Below, piece after piece: positions 32,501-45,775 of a stretch of DNA of 64,000 nt. A program made the translations under genes and the position numbers. The notes beneath the pieces were generated by a model. That model saw only the letters and a list, made by a program, of their open reading frames with translations, searched no databases and had not been told where the DNA came from. The number at the start of each line of letters is the position of its first letter. Within the stretch, counting starts at the first letter, position 1. The DNA is from Rallus limicola (taxonomy: Eukaryota > Chordata > Aves > Gruiformes > Rallidae), in the NCBI GenBank assembly GCA_022605955.1, contig JAKCOZ010000103.1, forward strand, positions 746,501 to 810,500, written 5' to 3'.

Positions 32501-35500
32501 GGGGAAAAACACTTGGTGTGTCAATGTTGTGCAGCAGCCGTAGTTTTATCAGTTTGACAGCTGCCAGAGCAAACGACTCTTGTAGGCACCTATCTCCCTG
32601 CTGTCTGCTTCCCTTCTCACACAGGTATATACTGACAGCCTCGCCGACGCTGCTCATCAGCATTTCTAAATGGTGACATAGTTTTAAAATGGTTTAATTC
32701 GACTTTCCCCACAATGTGTGACCAGCCCAAGAGTGGAGGAATCAAATTTAGGATCTGAGAGCTGGCAGCAATGTGTCTGCCTCCCATAAGCAGCTTCCTC
32801 TAGCTGGAAGCCCAGCAACTTGTCCCTACAGGCTCGTAAGCAGAAGCTGCAGATCTTCGGATTTCCTTTGCTCAGCTGAGGGCAAGTTCCTTCTTGTTCC
32901 TCTGGCACTTTGCTGCCCGGGAACTAAAGGAGAAAAGTAAGAGGTGTCAAGCCATGGAAATACGGGCATCTGTTTCTGAGGAAAGAGCAGCCACAAACCA
33001 GGCACACAATGTCTTCTCTCTACCAGGTGTGAGCTGGTTTCCTTGCACAGCTTAGATTTGTTTGGTGAGCTGGTTGTGGGGAAACAGAGCCCTTTTGGCT
33101 GGGGTGGGGGGGGAGCTTGGTGGGAAAAGCAACCCTAAATCCAAGGTGTGAGTTGTGAGATTCACCCTGGATGTGCTGAAGGCTGGTTCTGTTGGGCTCT
33201 GGTGCAAATGAGGAGCCATCCCCTGACCGACCAAGCGACAAGATCAGCTGTTCACTTCCTCATGCGTTATGGAAATGAATGTGGCTTTCCCATGTACACT
33301 TAAATGTGACACCTAAGTGAGAGTGGTCTCTTTGAGCCTCCAGGCTTAGATGCAGTCTCTCTGGACCTCATGGAGAAGTTGACAGATGGAGAAGAGGTGT
33401 GTGGGGAGCTGGTCCTGCCACTGGGCTCCTCCTTTAGTCTTCACAGTTTCGTTGCAGGCACCCCAGTTTTCTCCTGTTAACGTAGGCCAGAGGTTTGTTT
33501 TCCCACAGGACTCTGCACAAAAATCCCTTGGAGCATTTTGGGCAGAAGCCTCACCACCAATTCTCTTATCAGCTCAAGCCTGAGTTTCTTGGATTTAATT
33601 ATGTGGGAGTGGTGTTACCTGGGAGCTGGGTCACCCACTAGGTTTGGACTCTGAAGGGGTCTTGAGTTTGAAGAAGGCTTGGGGTCGTGGGCTGGGGTTG
33701 GGATACACTTATAACGCTCTGATAAGAACTGAAGGTGCTCAGGTCTAAAAGACCTTTGATCTAGGTTGAGAAGTGTAGGTCCTTCTCTCCAGCCTGTTAT
33801 CAGCTGGCTGCAGAACCTGGGGAGCTGCTGCTTTCCTTGGAACTCTGATCTTCCACCCTTTATTTAACTGGGACACACAATCTGGTGTGATAAGCTTCTG
33901 AGTGAACACCAAATGCTATGCAGACCTGATCTGTTTTGACCAGACAAGCCGAGTTCAATCAGCTGTAGATCAGGTTATAAAATGCTTATTATCAGCTGTC
34001 TGGATTTTTTTATCCTGACTTGCAACAAAGCCGCTCCATCCCTGGATCCATCACGGAGATGCTGAACCAAGCAGAAGATTGTATTTGGGGTGATGTTTTC
34101 AGATTAGTAGAGCTTTTTTTAAAGTCCTTTATTATAGTGTAGGGACCTTGCTGCATAGCCAGGAAGGTAATGAGGGATCTTACTTGTGTTTCAGCTGCAG
34201 AATGCAGTTTAGATAAGGGCCTTTGTAGGTGATAACCCCCCCCCCCTTCATCTAAGTTGTATATGGTAGGCCAAAGATTAGATGTGGCACTGCAGATCCT
34301 CTGCTCTGTTTCCTGCTTTGAGTGCTTCATGATTCCATAACAATTAATTCTGTTTTATTGTTGCATTAGCAATTCATGCATCTTCTTTGTGAGTGACAAG
34401 GATTTAGTTAGAGCTGAGTCTGAGGGTGGTGTCCCTCCTCGGTCTTCTCAGCTCCCTGCCACCCCTGGGGTCAACCCAGAGACTTTCAAGTCTGTGAAAC
34501 TCACAGAAGCTGCTGAAATGCAGCTTTGTTACCCCAGCAGCTGAAATCCAGGAGCAGTCATGCTGCAACAGGCCTGCCCTCCTGCGAGAGAACAGGCTGC
34601 AGGGTGACACATCAAAAGAGAAGGGCTGCTCCATGGTGTTCTCTGTGGAGATCAAAAGGGAGTAAGCAGGGCGGCTTCTCTCCTGCCTGGCCCTTGATGC
34701 TGCTCATCTCTCTCTCCTCATGTCCCTTTAATCTCAGTTACCTGGAGAAGATCACTGTTTCAAGCATGTGAGATGGTGGTGAAAAAAGCTCGTCTGTGAA
34801 GTGACTGGCACGAGGGAAGAGATTCTTGCTTGGCTTTGGGGAAAGATTTCCTTACCCCTCATGACAAAAGCATACAGGAGAGCGAAGGTTTTGATGTACC
34901 CTTGTGTCCCATCAGAGCAGGTGGCGCAGCACCAGCCTGAAAGGGTGCAGGGGAGCTGAAGGCACCATGTGTGGGGTCTCCTCTACCTAGGGAGTGTCAG
35001 TCCCCTTCTGCAGCTGCAGGGTCCTGACAGTACCAGGGCAGGAGGTCCCCTCTGTAGGGCTGCTGTAGGACAGCGTTAGGGGTTAGACCTTGCTGCTGCT
35101 GGTGTGTGGAGGGAAGTGAATTAGTAGGACAGTATTTAAAAGCTGTGAGGCCTTTTCAGGAATGTGTGTGGTGGTTATTTGGATCTCCTGGGACTGATTT
35201 GCTGGAGTAACCACTGCATTCTCTGGACATTCCCAGCCTGACCAGCACTGACTCCTGCTGTCCAGGGTGGCTAAGTAGGGCAGATACTGAATTATTTATT
35301 GTCCTGCAGCCCCTAGAGCAGGACCTGCAGTGCATTCCTTACTGACTCAGGTTGAGCTTTAACCCCACATCTTAACCATTACTTAAACAGGGCTTGCTTA
35401 GTCTTTTCCTCAGACTAAGCGTGGTTTCACCCAGCTCGGTGAAGGGGAACCAGGATCTCACAGGGGTGGTGAGCCTTGGAGCTGCTTTGGAGAGGAGAGG

Positions 35501-36342
35501 GGAAGAAGAGGAGAGTTAAGAGTGAAAATCAAACTGGAAAATCAAACCAGATGTTCCTGAGGTAGTTCCTGGCCCTTGTATTTATGAGTGCTCTTCTCCT
35601 GAGGATTGTACCATTGATCCTGAAAGGAGGAATGTCATCTGACCTTGAATAACATCAGTGAAACACTGATTTGGGGGGATTCCCAAGGCTGAAGGAGGTG
35701 TTTACCTGAGCTGTAGGTTGAAGAGTACTGCAAAAGAAGATACAGGCCTGTACTGGGCCTTTCTGCCCTGGGTACAAGCTTCCCAGGTGACTGGTTAGTG
35801 TCCCAAACACTGATCTTTGCCTTTGGGGGAGGTGGAGAGCAGAGAGCTGCTCTGCTTCTCCCTGTTCTCTCTTGATCTGCGTTTCTAGCTGGTGCTGTCA
35901 CCAGCAGATTTGCTCTGCTCTTTGCCAAGGCTGCAGGTCCTGGCTGGTAGCTGTTCCCTGTGCTGTGTGTCTGCCTTGTTTCTGAAGACCAGCTTCATCT
36001 GGTTTGTGTGAAGTGCTGACTGCAGGCAATGTGCAGAGCATGACTCAGAAGGGTAGTGGTTTAGGGGAAAGGGAGGAAAGCCTTTTTAAGGAGTTGTAAG
36101 CGATAAACTAGAGTGAACCGTGTTGGTAGATGTGGCCTGGTTCTCTTCCAGGTTCAGAAGAAGGAGTGTTAAGAATTTACAAAGATCTGGCAAAATGGCC
36201 AGGCAAAAAAAAAATGCTTTATTGAGTGTGTAAAGGCTTGTAAAGCCACTAGTAAACCTGAGAATGTTGTGTATGTAGAGGGGGATGTACCAAGAAGGTA
36301 TGCTGAGGTTTCCAGAGGACTAGATGTTCCCTGTAGAATCAG

Positions 36343-36370
36343 GCTGATGACGGTCATCACTGTCATCAGC
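36343..36370. repeat. Inverted repeat, 9-bp arms
   Basis: GCTGATGAC and its exact reverse complement GTCATCAGC are separated by 10 bases that themselves contain another GTCATC. TGACG/GTCA half-sites of CREB/ATF type recur within it. Confidence 0.85.
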
Positions 36371-39300
36371 AGAGCAACACAGAACCTGGTTCTCTTCAAC
36401 TCCCCACTCGGATTTCAGGGCTGGGGGCAGGTGGGCTCACCAAGTTCATCGGTTCCTATTGCAGCACCCCATGTGATACTAAGGGTAGCTGTAGAAACTT
36501 TTGACTCTTGCAGAGCATCACAAAGGGGCCATGGGATCTCTTGGAGCCTGTGGGGAGTGGCTCACCCTGGCTCCCCTCTCTGTGTCTATGGATCCCATGT
36601 AACAGAGACACAAATGTGGTTGCATGATATAATGCATGGGGAGAAGGGCCTGGTTCCCCTCTCACAGGAGCTGCTTTGCATGTGCACCTGCTGTGGGGCA
36701 GAGGCACCTGCAGTGTGGTTGCATGCTGGCAGAACAGGAACGGGGGGACTGGGGGAAAGGAAAGGGGTGGTAGGTGAGGTGTTCCTGAAAATAATGCAGA
36801 GGTTGGGCACCTCTGCAGGTGAGAGGACACCCTCCCAGTTCCCTTGCATTGGCATTTCTTTGACAAGACACCAGGGAAAGCACTTGCCAGACAATGTGCT
36901 GATGTGGAGGTTTCAGAGCCCACAAGATTTGCCTTCTGCGCAAAACCCAGTGCAAGTAGATGGGAGCTGCCTGCCCTGGTTACAAGCAGTTCCCTCCCCA
37001 CAGCCATGGACGCCATGAGATCAGAGCTCAGCAAATGCACAAAGAGAAGCGCCAGGCGGGGCGGACAGCCCTGCTCCTGCTGCAAACAATGCTGACAAAG
37101 CCCTCTGGGGCTGGGTGGCCTGGCCTCTCAATTCTCCTTTCCCAGCCAGGTGGAAAAAAGAAGCCTGAGCTGGCTGCGTCTCTTGAGGTTCCTCAGCCCA
37201 AGGGCCATCTGCCTGGCTGGATGGCTCCTGACTGCAGAGCAGTATTTGCATGGACTGGGGGACACAAGTGTTTGTATCAGGAGACTACCAGCAGACCTAG
37301 TTATGTCTGTTGTTGCCCTGTTAGGAGCACCAAAGTCACTCCTGGCCTTTCTGGCTTTCCCTGGCATGTTCATGGGGTGAAATTGCTGTAGGGTTGCTTT
37401 GTAGTGGTGGCAATGCAAGGCCTGTGGCTCAGCAGGTAAGCTCTGGATCTGAAGACCTGCTGAATTTGGCAGGTTTTGGGATTCTGGTGGAGTGCCTGGA
37501 ATAGTGTGTTAGGGGAATAAAGGCCAGTTGTGAAATGTCCATCCACCTCAGAAACTGGATTTGCAGACTTAAATGTGGTTCTACAAGGCTCCTTAGATGA
37601 TTGACACTGAGGACAGGGGTGGTTTGGTACATGTGCCTTAGATATCTCTGTTCTGCTTTGCAAGGAGCAGTTGTTTGCTGTGAAAATGTAGAAAGGATTT
37701 GATTATTTTCCTTATGGGGTAGGATTTAACTGAAGAATAAAGGAATGGTGTCAGCCTTGGTTCCAACCAGCAAATGTGAGGCAAAGAAGAGATGGGTGTG
37801 TAATGTAAGTTGGAGCTGAGTTACTATGCTGAGGATCTGCTTGAGCGAAGTTAGTGATGTACACAGGATTAGCTGAACCCATCAGGAGTCGAAATACATC
37901 TGGTCAGCATGGATTCTCTATGTGTTAGGGTTTGGGTTTTTTGGGTCAGGGGGAGAATGCTTTTGTCCCTTCTGCTTAGCAGCTAAAGAAAATTCACTCC
38001 AGGCTAAAAAAGGGCCGTTCTGACTCTCCAACAGCCAGGGTCTGTCTCAAGCATTTACCTTTTCTTGCTGGCAGGCCAAATCTCTCCTCAGTTTTCCAGC
38101 TAAGTTGTGTCATTGCTTAGAGTTGAGCTTCACAGCCCATGCAGACCAGCAGTGGGGCTCAGAGATGCTTCCACACCTGCCTGTGCTGATGTGTTGGGGC
38201 CCACGCGAGCGGATGCAGGTGTAGCCTCAGATACACATGTGTAGCCTCATTCACGCGTGTGGATCATGCCTGGCCCTGATGGCCGTGTGTATCCACACCA
38301 GTCTGCACAGTGTTTGCTCCCTGTAGTCTGTTTTCTCTTAAATTACACTATCTGAATTGCACTCTGCTTGATATTGAGAAACAAGAGCCCGTCGAGAGCA
38401 TTAAAAGGTGAGCAAGGAGGGAGCTGGGTGGGATCTGTAAGTGATCCAGGACTCCATGTCAAAACATCCCCACCCCATTCCTTGCGTGGTTGAGATGGTT
38501 TGCACAAAGCTCAGGCTTCTCAGTAAATTGCAGAGAAATTGGCACAAAAGTTACTCTCAAAGGCACCCAGTCTGGCTGCCCTGAGATCCGCAGGGAGTCA
38601 AGTCCCACTGCCCTGCTGCACCCCAGCTCTGCTCGTTCCACTCAGGTTTAAGCTGGCAGAGAAGAGGCAGATGCTGACGCTTGTTACTAGCAGCGGCAGT
38701 GAGGAGGGAGGTGATGGAGGTGGCGTTGAGGGCACTCAGGTTGAAGTCTTTATTTGCTAGCTTCGCTGCTTGTTGATAGTAGCATCCTTGATACAATTGT
38801 AAGCTGGTCCCAGCAGCTCTGTCCCCTTCCTTGCTGCAGGTATAAATCTGGGGTTAATCACTACTTTGACAGCAGGATTTCTGGTTTACAAACACACATT
38901 TTGTCCTGAAATTCAATCCTGTCGTCTGCGAAGTCCTCTGCTTCACTCCAACCGGTATTCCCCAGGACCTTGCGAAGTCAGGGGCTTTTCTCTGACTCCA
39001 CTTGTCACTGTTGCCCTAGATAATGTGTGTTGTATAATCTGCAGAGCACGTTCCAGATACGTATGTGGGCGAATGCTCCGGGGAGAACTGAATTCAGCGC
39101 TCAGGTCGGAACATGTCCCGTGTCTGTTGCCATCAGTATGAGCTGGCTGTCCGGGAAGCTGCCAGTGGAGCACATATGGATGGAGACCTCCTTGGTGCAC
39201 TCAAAGCTAGGCTGGAGAAAGCACTGATGTGGAGGCTGAAGAGCAATCTCCTTGTGAGAGCAGGGGGCTTGCCTGATGCTAGCTCAGGTCTGGCTCCTAA

Positions 39301-39613
39301 GAGGGGTAAACATGTTGCATGCTGCCAAGTTTCAGGTTTCCCCCAGGGAAGTCCCAGGCTAAGTGAACCTCAGGATTTCTGTAGCACTTTGTGGTCCATT
39401 GCTTTAAGAGAAAAAGCTGTTTGGAGTTCTTCCCCCTTGTCTAGTTGGTGAGGCTTTTGGGGTTCCAGATTTTTGAGTTTTTTCTTTTGTTGGTAAGGCT
39501 AGAGCTTTAGTTTGAACCAGAAGAGCAACTTTCTTCCATGTTGTCCTGACTTGAGGAACTGGGACATAAAACACTGGGAGAGCTAGCACCGGGATGATAA
39601 ACTGGTGCAGCAT

Positions 39614-39651
39614 CACTGACCTCAGTGAAGTTACGTGGACTGAGGTCAGTG
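39614..39651. repeat. Inverted repeat, 13-bp perfect arms
   Basis: CACTGACCTCAGT at 39614-39626 pairs perfectly with ACTGAGGTCAGTG at 39639-39651 across a 12-base loop. The wording (ctgacctcagtgaagttac, then gtgtaaatcc) resembles an old interspersed repeat common in reptiles and birds, so the hairpin may be inherited from such an element. Confidence 0.85.
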
Positions 39652-42600
39652 GGACACGTGGGTGTAAATCCAGAGTGGGTTTAGCTATGGATCTGAGTTG
39701 GTGTTACTTTACTCCTTGTCTGGTATTTCTAACCCCTGTGAACTACACACAAGGCTTAAAATCAGCACTTTTAGCCCTCCTGCACCTACGTTGGCTACAT
39801 GAGATGTCCCTGGAAGAGTCAGGAACCAAGCTCCAGGTGTTTTATGTTCCTTTTCTTGAGTGTGAACTTTATTCCTCTGCCTGTGTTGGTGGGGCAGCTC
39901 GAAGGGGCCAACACGTGTTGGGTGGCAGACATCGCTGGCTGGGGAAGGTCTTGGTGTTGTGCTGGGCCATCACCAGCCTGGGAAATGTTGGAGGCAAAGC
40001 AGATTTTAGGACTTGTTGCATTGATCTCTGTGCCATGGAGGGGGTAAAGCTGGGCATGTGGGTATTAAGAAGCTGGGAAATGTGCAGGCCAGGTTTGTAA
40101 TGCTAAAAGTAGTCAGTCCTATTTCTAGGAGCAAAAGCTGGGCCCTAATGACACCAGCCCCCTTTGCAGAAGGAGACGGGGTGCTGGGTGAGGCTCATGG
40201 AGGGTCCCTTTGCACAGAAGGGGCTGCCTTACCTGGCAGGATCCCCTTGCAGGCCCACAGCCAGCCTGCCCTGCCCCTCTCCCAGTTCCCAGCCTGTTTG
40301 CTTCCTGCGTCAGAGCCGCTGCCCGCCCCGCAGTGAGTCAGGCTGGGATTCCTCAGCTCTGAAGTGGTTCCTTCTCTTTCTCCCCCTCCTCCCTAGGTGC
40401 TGAGCTCTTGTTCCAAAGCCCTGAATTGAAGGGCGTGCCTATGAAATCTCGCAAACACGCGCAGGCCCCGGCAGGAATGGGTGAGCACCGTTCCCATTAT
40501 GTTATGAATACCTGGCCCATTGCCATGGGGATCCTGCCAGGCCCAGCAGCCAATCTCCAGCGCCCAGACCTGCTGAGCTCTGGGGTTTTGCTCCTCTCGC
40601 TAAGTCACTGCTTTGCAGAGATGGACAGTTTTAATCTCCTCTCAGCAACAGCCATGTTTTTGTACTTGCTTGGCCTGCTGTGATATCCCAGTTCCCACGG
40701 TTAGCAGCTTCCCAGGGTACTGTGCTGGTAGGGGTGGAGAGTCGAGCAGGCAGCTCTGGTAGCTGGACTGCCCATCCTTGCCTGTGACTCACCTGCCCGA
40801 CCTGCCATCTCAAATATTTTCTCTTGCCCTGCCCTACAGCCTGGGCACTGCCCCAGCAAACTCAAGCCACTCTGTGGATCTTGACTTGGTGCACTGAGTT
40901 TGGAGACCACATGGTGTGATGGAGAAATGTGTCGGGCTGGAGGGAGCGTGGCTGGGTGGTCTGGACCCAAACCATCTCCATTGCCAAAGGGTGGACATGT
41001 GCTGCGCCTTGGGCTTCTTCCACCTCCTCAGATGCACCCCGAGCACTTGGTTCCTGGTGGAGATGTTGAGGGGTGGTTACCTAGTTGTGCTTGAAGCTGG
41101 TAGAGAGAATACAGTAGCTGAGACTTCAGCACATCTTCTCAACTAGACAGGAAACTCTGAGCCCCAGTCACAAGCTCTGGTTGTTACAGAGGCCTAAAGG
41201 AGCAGCTCTTCTGTGCTAGCAGTGCCTGCTAGCAAGGTTAAGCCAGCCGTGCAGGCCTGTGGTCCATGCCGTGATGCGCTGTTGGGTCCCACAGGTGAAG
41301 GCTCTCTGTCTCAGTTGGCATCTGTGCAGAGCAAAGGAGATGGGTGTGAGGCTGTCAATGTCTTGGTACCGTGCTGAGCTTGGAGCGTTTGGAACCTGGT
41401 GCAGACAGACCCTGACTGGAGCTGTGAAGTCTCGGTCCTACCACTAGTGGTAGTTTCACCCGACCTTGGCTCAGCAAAATGGACATCAGCTCCCACGCTG
41501 TCCTTGACATGGTGACTGCTCTCTGGACAGGCTGGCCTTTCCCAGCCCTAGTGAACTTGCCATGGAGGAACATCGCCATCTCCGCTGAGACCTGAGAGAG
41601 GTGAGAGAGGTCAACATGGGCCATGATCCACACAGCCCTCCTGTTAGGCAGGGGCAGCTGCCTTCATGTCCCCAGAGCTGCTGCTATTCCCACAGCCCCT
41701 TTTGCTGCTTGGCCTGGATTCCCAGAGACTCCCACTGCTGCTGGGGGATGTTGCTCTGTAGCACAAGTGTAGGGTGGAGAGCAGGTCAGGAGGTGCTGGG
41801 AAATACTGCTTTGATTCATGCCTTCCAGGGAACAGACTGCTCCTCTCTTACACACACTGGTCCCCACCCTTTTTGCCCCCCACACTGGGGCTCTGCCCTC
41901 CTGGAGGGTTGTGCAGGATTGAATATGTGCAAACATCAAATGGCCAACTTCATTGCCATCTTGTTTCAGTGGAGGCTTCCTCCAGGCCTGCAACTGCCTT
42001 GTGGATATGCAGGAATTTGGGCTGGGTGGGGAGTGTGTTGAAGCAGCAGCTGCTGCTGCCTGGCTCGGCGCTGAGGCCCTGGCATGCCTGGAGGCGGAGG
42101 TGTGGGACCTGTGGGCACTCCCACCCTGTAAGCCCAAGGGACACAAGCTGACACAACTCTCCTGGAATCTGTCCTGCTCTAACCAGGACTGCTGGCAGGC
42201 GGGTACCGAATCTTGGCAGCACAACAAGGGAACGCTGGTTTCTCTGAAATCCTCGGGCTGGTTTGGTCAGGGTGCTGACATGCGGCGTCATGGCAGAACT
42301 GGCACGCGCAGCACTGTGGCAGAGGCGGCGGCAAGGCCTGGAGACAGGACGGGGTGGGGGGAGCTGGCAGCACAGGGGCTCTCCTGTGTCCCTCCTGGCT
42401 GGTAGCAGCTCTACTCTTGTTTTTTCCCCTCACTAGTCTGGGAGCACCAAGTGACAGGCGAACGCTGTCCTCCATTCCTCCTCCCACCCTGGGCTGAGGC
42501 AGTGACATGTTGTGCTCGGGCCAGGATGCCCTGGACTTAGAAGGCTGCCAGCCCAGTTACATACTGGTTTTGGTGCTGTTGGGAGTCCCAGCTGTACAGG

Positions 42601-45600
42601 AGATTCATGAGCCCCCTCCCTGTGATCCAGTTGCCCTGAACCAAAACCCGGCTCCCTTAGCAGGTCTGCACAAGCTGCTGCCCCCCTGGCACTGTCGGGT
42701 AGTTAGAGACCCCAAGGGCTGCACTGAGCAGTTCCAGGTGGAGGTGGAAACTAAGCACCAGAGGTGGCTGCAGGACAGAAGAGGAGGTGTTTCACACATC
42801 TGGGATGGTGAATAACTGGAGATAGTTGAAAGAAAGGGGCAACCCAGCCTTGCAGCAGGCACCCTGAGCTCAGCATGGGGGCCTTGGAAGGGCTGTGGGA
42901 GACAAAAGCCTCCCCCCGCCGCAGGCCGCTGTCCCCAGTGATGAATTCACTCAGGACAGAATTCCCCCTCCCTGTTCTGTGCCAGGTGTGGAGTGGGCTG
43001 CACGGAGGCGGCTTCCCCTGCCCTGCCCTCCCTTCCCCTGCTGCAGGTAGGGCTCTGCACACCTGGAGAGGAAGCAGGGTGTGGGCAGGGGAGGATGGGC
43101 CCTGGCAAACTAGGCAAGGCTCAGGTGTTCACATTCCTCTCCGGATTGGCCACAGAGAGCAAAACTTGGCCTTATATGGTTGGAAAAACCAGTGCCTGCT
43201 GCTCCTCCCCGCCCAGGGATGGGATGGAAGCCTGGAGAGGTGTGGATGGGCCGATGGGGTCCAGCGTGCTTCTCCCCACCCTTCCCTGGTCTCCCCTCCC
43301 TTCTCCAGGTGTATTGGAGACATCTGCTTTGCTTGCTTTGCAGCCCATGTGGCTCGTATCTGAGGCTCACAAAGTCTGGTTCCCCCCAGTGAGTGTGGCT
43401 GGTTCTGTGTCCCCCAAGAGCTGGGGAGATGATGGGTGGGGAGCCCCTCGGAGGAGCTGGAGAGCTCTTCAAGCTCAAGTGGATGGTAGGGACAGTACAG
43501 ATCTCTGGCTGCCTTATGGTTAAGCCTCTTTCCAGCTTGCCGAGCCCCCTTCTCCCTGTCCTGGGCTTGAGTATTTGCTTAGAAAAACTGAATTACTGAG
43601 TTGGAAATTGGAGTGGGCTTGAGGGTATTTTTGGAAGATTTCATCTGTATTCACTGGAACTAGGTGCAGTGGAAAGTCTTTAGAGCTCTAGGCCATCCTT
43701 CCCCCCCCACCCCCCCCAGGAACACCTTTCCATCTTGCTTCCCACACATTTGACAACATGAAACATGTGGAGGTTTTTTTTGGTGGTGGGTTTTTTTTTT
43801 TTAGTTATTATGATTTTTCTCCCTCTCTGATACAGAGCATGAACTCAGCCTGTGCCAGATTCCCCCAGTCTAAATTTACTTGTCTCTCTGAGCCAGGCTG
43901 CTGAGTGCCCTGGGCAGGACTAGAAGATACGCTGGCTGCTTTGAGGCTGGGTCTGTTCTGCACAAAGGAGCATCCCTACCTCTGGGGGGAAAGGAGGGTT
44001 ATGAGGGGAATCATAATGCTCCTTCCTGCAGCTGGGAATCTGTTTCCTGGGGAGCAGATGGGCTGAAGGCTGAGTTTCCAAAGGAAAATGTAGCTCAGTT
44101 CTTTATAAGGTTGTTTTTAGTGTTGCTTTTTTTTTTGCAGAATTTAGCCCTAAAAGGGCTTTCTCAGAGTGGTGTAGGCAGCACAGCCCCTGGCCAAAGC
44201 TGGATGTCAGCCACCAAAGACACCAGGGAGAAGAAGGGGATGGATTCAGTCCCTGGACTGGTGGGATTGGATTGCTGGGAACTGATTTCCCTTCCCCAAG
44301 CAGATCCCCAGACTGATTGGGAAGAGTGTATGGGCTATGAAGGAATGAGATCTCAGTCTGAGTGCAGGCAGATGAGTTTAGGCCAGACAGGCCAGGTTAC
44401 AGGCATAATTTTCACCAGGATGTGAGTTCTTGGTGGATGAGGAACTTGCTTTGGGATCAGGCACACATCTGCCTTCACCCTTTGCAGCCACTGTTGTACC
44501 CTCTCGAAGCATCCAGGGCAAGATCTTCACCATGCTTTGGTGTCCTCTTTCTCGCTACCCGGGAGTGGTGCTCCCCTTCTCCTGGGAGGCTGGGCGTGCT
44601 GGAAGGGAGAGGGTTGTTTGGGATGTGGCAGCTTACAGGATCCAGGGCCTCCTCCTCTTTGGAGGCGTCTGCAGTGGTGTCACCTGCCCAGGAGAGGGAG
44701 CCTGGAGCTCACACTTGGGTGCTCCCCACCCCGGGAGCCAGCGGCGCAGGAATGCGGTGCCTTAGATGTGGTCTGGAGCTGAGACTCTCCATGCTCAGAG
44801 ACAGCAGAGGAGCCCTGCTGCTTCCCTCTGTCTGCTTTGGCTTGTCTTCTGGACTCCAGCCCAGTTGCTGTTGTGCAGACGTTGACTATTTCCCTGGTGA
44901 TCTTCCCTGCCAGACTCTGCCCCACCAAAATCAGCTCTGCCCCCTGCTTTCAGCACATGGATTTATCTGTCCCTGGGTTTTGCCCCTGGGCTTTGTCTTG
45001 CAACTGGGCCATGTCCTGTACATCTGATGTCTCCTTTCCCCACACTTGGGCAGATGCTCCAATCTCTGGCTCCAGACAGAGTTTGAGATCAGCTTTGGGA
45101 AGCCTCTTGCAGTTGAAGCCGATACAGCTTTACCTGGAGATGGCTGCGCTTTGGATTGCCATAGATGTTGCTTGCCAGATAACACGGGTGAACTTGCCTT
45201 TACTCAGTGATCCCCTTGACAGCAGTGAAATCTGTTGTCTGCTTCGTTGGTTACTCTGCTGGCTCAGCATCCTTGCTCTTGTAGAACTGTCCCCCAGCAT
45301 TCCAGAAGGGATGCTGAGTTGATGGTTCTGCCTCGTACTTCTCAGGAGGACAAGGGACAAAGAAAAATGATACAGAGCTTCCCCGGTGAATTTAGCAGCT
45401 GGGTTCAGGGCTGGCTGTGTCTCTGGTGTAAGAACAGCTACAGAAATTAGCCCTGAGGAAGAGGCTGGGCCATCAGATGAAGTCAGTGCTTAAAGGGTAG
45501 TGTGGTGGAGGGGGAAGGATGGGTGCATGGGCGCATACAGGCGTCCCAAAGCAATGCAACTGTCATGGGCATAGCCCAGCTCCCATCACTGGAGTGCAGG

Positions 45601-45647
45601 AATTACTCTGCTACACAGATTCATTGCCCTGGTACGATGTGGCTCGA

Positions 45648-45775
45648 TAGCCATTTTCTGATTGTCAGTGGAGAAGATGAGGCACCGAGTAGTGAAGTGA
45701 TTTGAGGTGGTGAAATAGTGAGTTGGATTTTTCTCTCCTGGGTCTTAAAGCAGTGAACTGAACCCAGGAGTCGGC
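45648..45775 (+). repeat. MIR-like SINE remnant
   Basis: The series 'ccattttctgattg', 'gaagatgaggcaccgag', 'agtgaagtgatttg', 'aaatagtgagttgg' and 'gaacccaggag' follows the order of a MIR element. Diverged, so boundaries are approximate. Confidence 0.5.

Noticed and set aside
36269..37018. 249-codon open frame on the + strand in the intergenic region
   Set aside because: No recognisable domain, odd composition, no splice partners, and a comparably long frame overlaps it on the opposite strand (36456-37085). Chance is likely.
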